NCBI RefSeq assembly: GCF_013410115.1
Contig: NZ_JACCCV010000002.1
Span: 2,170,001-2,234,000 of the forward strand
DNA: 64,000 bases
Reading direction: 5' to 3'
Source: Tunturiibacter gelidiferens
GTDB lineage: Bacteria; Acidobacteriota; Terriglobia; Terriglobales; Acidobacteriaceae
Shown: piece by piece, positions 61,404-64,000 of the stretch
How the letters are laid out: each line of letters opens with the position of its first letter
How positions within the stretch are numbered: position 1 is the stretch's first letter
Notes under the pieces: model-generated
Database searches by the model: none
Told to the model about the DNA's origin: nothing
The model's input: only the letters and a program-made list of their open reading frames with translations
Position numbers and translations under genes: made by a program

Positions 61404-61880
61404 TCAGCGGTGCATATTTGCTTCCTTTCGGTAACTGATGACCTGAATTCGATCTGCATCAACCCCTGCTGCAATCAGCGCGTTGCGCGCGGCGTTTGCG
61501 CGTTCTTCCCCAAGCGCCAGGTTGTATTCGGCTGAGCCGCGCCCATCCGCGTAATCGCCAACCTGCACCCGAATAGATGGATTTTCTTTCAGATACTGAG
61601 CAGCATGTTCGATTGCAGCTTGGGCGTCGGCTCTGATCTCTGCGCTGTCGTAATCGAAGAGAGCATCTTGAACATTTTCATGAAAGACGGCTTCTCTCTT
61701 AGCCCGGAGAGAGGGTTGATCTCCATGATCAGAGTTGTGAGCGGGCGAGATTCCGTGCGAGCGAACACGGAATTCGGCGTCACATTCAGCCGAGGGTCAA
61801 CGAGCTTGTGGCGATCTGCGAGGGTGCCCCGGCAGACGACGACTGCACCCTCCTGGTCATCGACAGAACCGCCTGACGCT
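61404..61880 (-). pseudogene. OmpA/Pal-type outer-membrane protein remnant
   Basis: On the minus strand, an upstream frame gives VTPNSVFARTESRPLTTLIM and EINPLSGLREK. After the loss of one G, the OmpA domain follows intact: ENVQDALFDYDSAEIRADAQ, LKENPSIRVQVGDYADGRGS, EYNLALGEERANAARNALI and AAGVDADRIQVISYRKE to the stop at 61404. Peptidoglycan-binding Asp and Arg (ADAQ..., GEERAN) remain. The usual final PFC(T) lipoprotein end is replaced by ANMHR. The start and signal sequence are not identifiable. Confidence 0.65.
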
Positions 61881-61908
61881 GTAAGAGCAATGCGTTGTTG
61901 GAGAAACC

Positions 61909-62644
61909 ATGAAACTTCTACTCAAATTCAACCTGATTGTCGTCGCCGTTGTCGCCATCGGTCTCGCCATTGTCTCCTGGGTAGCTCACTCCTTCCCCGC
62001 AGGCCATTCCGTTTTACGGTGCGACGGTCACCTTCGCTCGCCTGCGCCAAAAATTTCCCGAATACATGTACAAGGAGGCCACGCTCAACCCTACCAACCT
62101 CCAGGACCGTGCCGTCGATTGGGAGATCGATGTCATTGATGCCTTTCGCAACAAGGCGGACTTGAAGGAGTTCGTCGGCGAGCGGGAAACCGCTACTGGC
62201 CCTTCGCTCTATCTCGCTCACCCCATCAAGACGGAGTCAGGCTGTCTGGAGTGCCATACACTGCCCTCCGTCGCTCCAAAAACCATGGTCGAAAAATATG
62301 GATCGACGAACGGTTTCGGGTGGAAACTCAACGAAATCGTTGGTGCCCAAATCGTCTCCGTGCCGATGGCTGTCCCTATCCAGATTGCGTCAAGGGCGTT
62401 CAAAACTCTCCTCTGGTCTCTGGTCACGACATTTGCTGCCATACTGCTCGCTATCGATCTCGTGCTTTACTACCTCATCATCCTGCCGCTGCGCAAGCTT
62501 TCCGCGGTCGCCGACCGTGTCAGTCTCGGCCAGCTCGACCAGCCCGAACTACCCGTTCGCGGCAAGGATGAAATGGCCCAGCTCACCGCATCCTTCAATC
62601 GCCTGGTAGTCACCGTAGTAAAGGCCTTGCGAATGCTCGGCTAG
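61909..62644 (+). pseudogene. Tll0287-like/HAMP membrane sensor with internal deletion
   Basis: ATG 61909 opens a membrane helix (LLLKFNLIVVAVVAIGLAIV). Right after SWVAHSF the text jumps, out of frame, to QAIPFYGATVTFARLRQKFP and YMYKEATLNPTNLQDRAVDW, so roughly 50 residues are missing and the frame is shifted. From there a Tll0287-like/DUF3365 heme-sensor region (GRSLYLAHPIK-like, SGCLECHTLP with a CxxCH heme motif), a second helix and a HAMP domain (RKLSAVADRVSLGQLDQPEL) continue to 62644. Loss of function is likely. Confidence 0.7.
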
Positions 62645-63826
62645 CTACAATAGGCCGCTCTTGCGAAACCGTCCGCCCACCGAGGAGAGAAATCTCCGTC
62701 TCGCATCCGCCTCCTCAATCTCCTGCGCTACCTGCTCCACAAGCGCCTGCAGATCATTCGCACTACTGGAAGCACGCTTTACCAGCACGCTCGCGATCGG
62801 CCCGACATAGTGGGCCAGCTTCAGCGTAATCTCGCTCAACTGATCCGGTTCGTACTTCGAACTCTCTGCAATCACTCCCTCTGCCGCACCTGTCAACGTA
62901 GGCGTCGAACCAGCAAAAACCCTGACTTGTGAAGCCTGGCCCAGTTGCGAGGCATCGAGCGCCGCAAGAAACTCCCTCGCGGTTTGCCACCGCTCTCGCT
63001 TCTCTTTAGCCAGCGCCTTCATCACTACGGCCGAAAACTCGGCGGGGATCAGCGGGTTAATCCGGCTCGGCGATACCGGACTGTGCTGCAGAAGCCCACT
63101 AATCACCTGCGCGTAGCTGGTGCCCTCAATCGGCAGTTTGCCGTAACCATCTCGTACAGCGTCACACCCACCGCATACAGATCCGACCGCGCATCGTGCC
63201 CTTCGCCCGATAGTTGCTCCGGCGCTATGTAGTGCATCGACCCGACCAGCGCCCCGGTCATCGTCAACCGCGCTTCGGGGGCTGCTAGCGCCAGCCCGAA
63301 ATCAAGCACCTTAACCTATCCCCCGGGCGTCACCATGATATTCGACGGTTTGATGTCCCGATGAATCACTCCGCGCGAGTGCGCATACTCCAACGCAGTG
63401 AGCAGCTGACGTATATAGGCCACCGCCTGGTCCAGCGTGATACCCGCTGCCAGCGCGCGCCGCAGATCCATCCCTTCCACTCCATAATCATCACAAGCTG
63501 TCTTCATGATGAAATGCAGTATGCAGCACGGCAATGTTTGGATGATTCAGTGTGGCCAGCACCCGAATCTCTCTCGTAAACCGATCCAGCATCTCCTGGC
63601 TCGCGGAAGACGCTGCGAGCAGTACTTTCATCACCTCCGTGCGGTCTGAGATCAGATGCCGCACGCGAAACACCTTACCCATTCCGCCGTCGCCGAGCAC
63701 ATCGACTATCTCGTATGACCCAACACGAATTCCTGGAAGCCAAGCCATCGACTCGAGTCGACATGCTTCCTCATCCACCGGCGTTGAGGCCTCACGCCTG
63801 CCGTCAGAGCGGCTAGCTCCTGACAA
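62645..63826 (-). pseudogene. Serine/threonine protein kinase (PknB type), multiply broken
   Basis: Four segments read in order. 63826-63493: VGSYEIVDVLGDGGMGKVFR, VMKVLL and LNHPNIAVLHTAFHHEDSL, then a stop where one G is missing. 63474-63331: MDLRRALAAGITLDQAVAYI and VIHRDIKPSNIM up to TPGG, then an amber codon in place of a likely Gln. 63318-63130: VLDFGLALAAPEARLTMT and YIAPEQLSGEGHDARSDLYA until another single-G loss. To 62645: a C-terminal region without a membrane helix (AEFSAVVMKALAKEKRERW). All catalytic motifs (VMK, HRD, DFG, APE) survive, so decay is recent. Confidence 0.8.
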
Positions 63827-64000
63827 GGAGAATCTTCAATTGTTGCTGTTCATGACCTTGCCTATGCGGACGGATTGAGTCACAAAGCATCGCAGTTTCT
63901 GTATGCCTCTACAGTAGTGATCACGTATGTATGAAAGATCGCGATAGGCGGAACGCAGTCCATCACACACTCTCTCGGCCTTCTAGAATCACGTCATCGA
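63827..64000. other. Right-hand end of window, no gene seen
   Basis: The last 170 bases have no open frame of note. They are the upstream region of the broken kinase gene. Confidence 0.4.

Overview
The window reads as chromosomal DNA of an acidobacterium, most likely the Acidobacteriaceae (Granulicella, Edaphobacter, Terriglobus and relatives). This is inferred from protein content: two very large Oar-type TonB-dependent receptors with an N-terminal carboxypeptidase-regulatory-like domain, a secreted GH44 enzyme with tandem Ig-like repeats and a membrane hairpin inside its last domain, a membrane protein with an N-terminal domain typical of acidobacteria, and many secreted glycosidases. No rRNA, tRNA or CRISPR array was found.

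Layout. 1-8.6 kb: signalling and redox genes. An RsbQ-type hydrolase, cut by the window edge, overlaps a PAS-PAS histidine kinase and is followed by a single-domain response regulator. A second regulator/kinase pair lies at 7.4-8.6 kb. Between them are DUF2062 and DUF3309 membrane proteins, an SRPBCC protein, a zinc alcohol dehydrogenase and a frameshifted SDR. 8.8-16 kb: a small membrane protein, then a tight four-gene operon (PIG-L deacetylase, NodS-like methyltransferase, GT2 glycosyltransferase, acyl-CoA-dehydrogenase-like protein) whose enzyme set recalls Nod-factor synthesis, then a large catalase with a strong terminator and two stress or envelope genes. 16.5-30.4 kb: GH44 glycosidase, a fossil protein kinase, a TetR/DinB divergent pair with clear operator boxes, a dead IS110-type element with an inverted internal segment, a second TetR, a DHA2 efflux pump, and a DeoR-MFS-HAD operon.

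30.6-46.2 kb looks like a polysaccharide-utilisation region: two GH3 glucosidases, an OafA-type acyltransferase, the acidobacterial membrane protein and two TonB-dependent receptors. It continues to 56.2 kb as a probable amino-sugar or galactoside locus: sugar porter, amidohydrolase, GH36-like alpha-glycosidase, AgaR-type repressor, KbaZ/GatZ homologue, AgaS-type SIS isomerase and PfkB kinase. A DeoR/AgaR-like operator lies between the amidohydrolase and the glycosidase. The proposed flow is outer-membrane uptake, periplasmic hydrolysis, inner-membrane import, phosphorylation, then isomerisation or deamination to glycolytic intermediates.

56.3-64 kb holds an SDR-RidA-nitronate monooxygenase operon, a LysR regulator and a CGNR zinc-finger protein, then a decayed end: OmpA, Tll0287-HAMP sensor and serine/threonine kinase genes are each broken by indels, a nonsense codon or an internal deletion. 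Broken genes are frequent across the window (at least eight). Many of the lesions are losses of one G in the coding sense or gains of one T, so real decay and sequence error both need considering.
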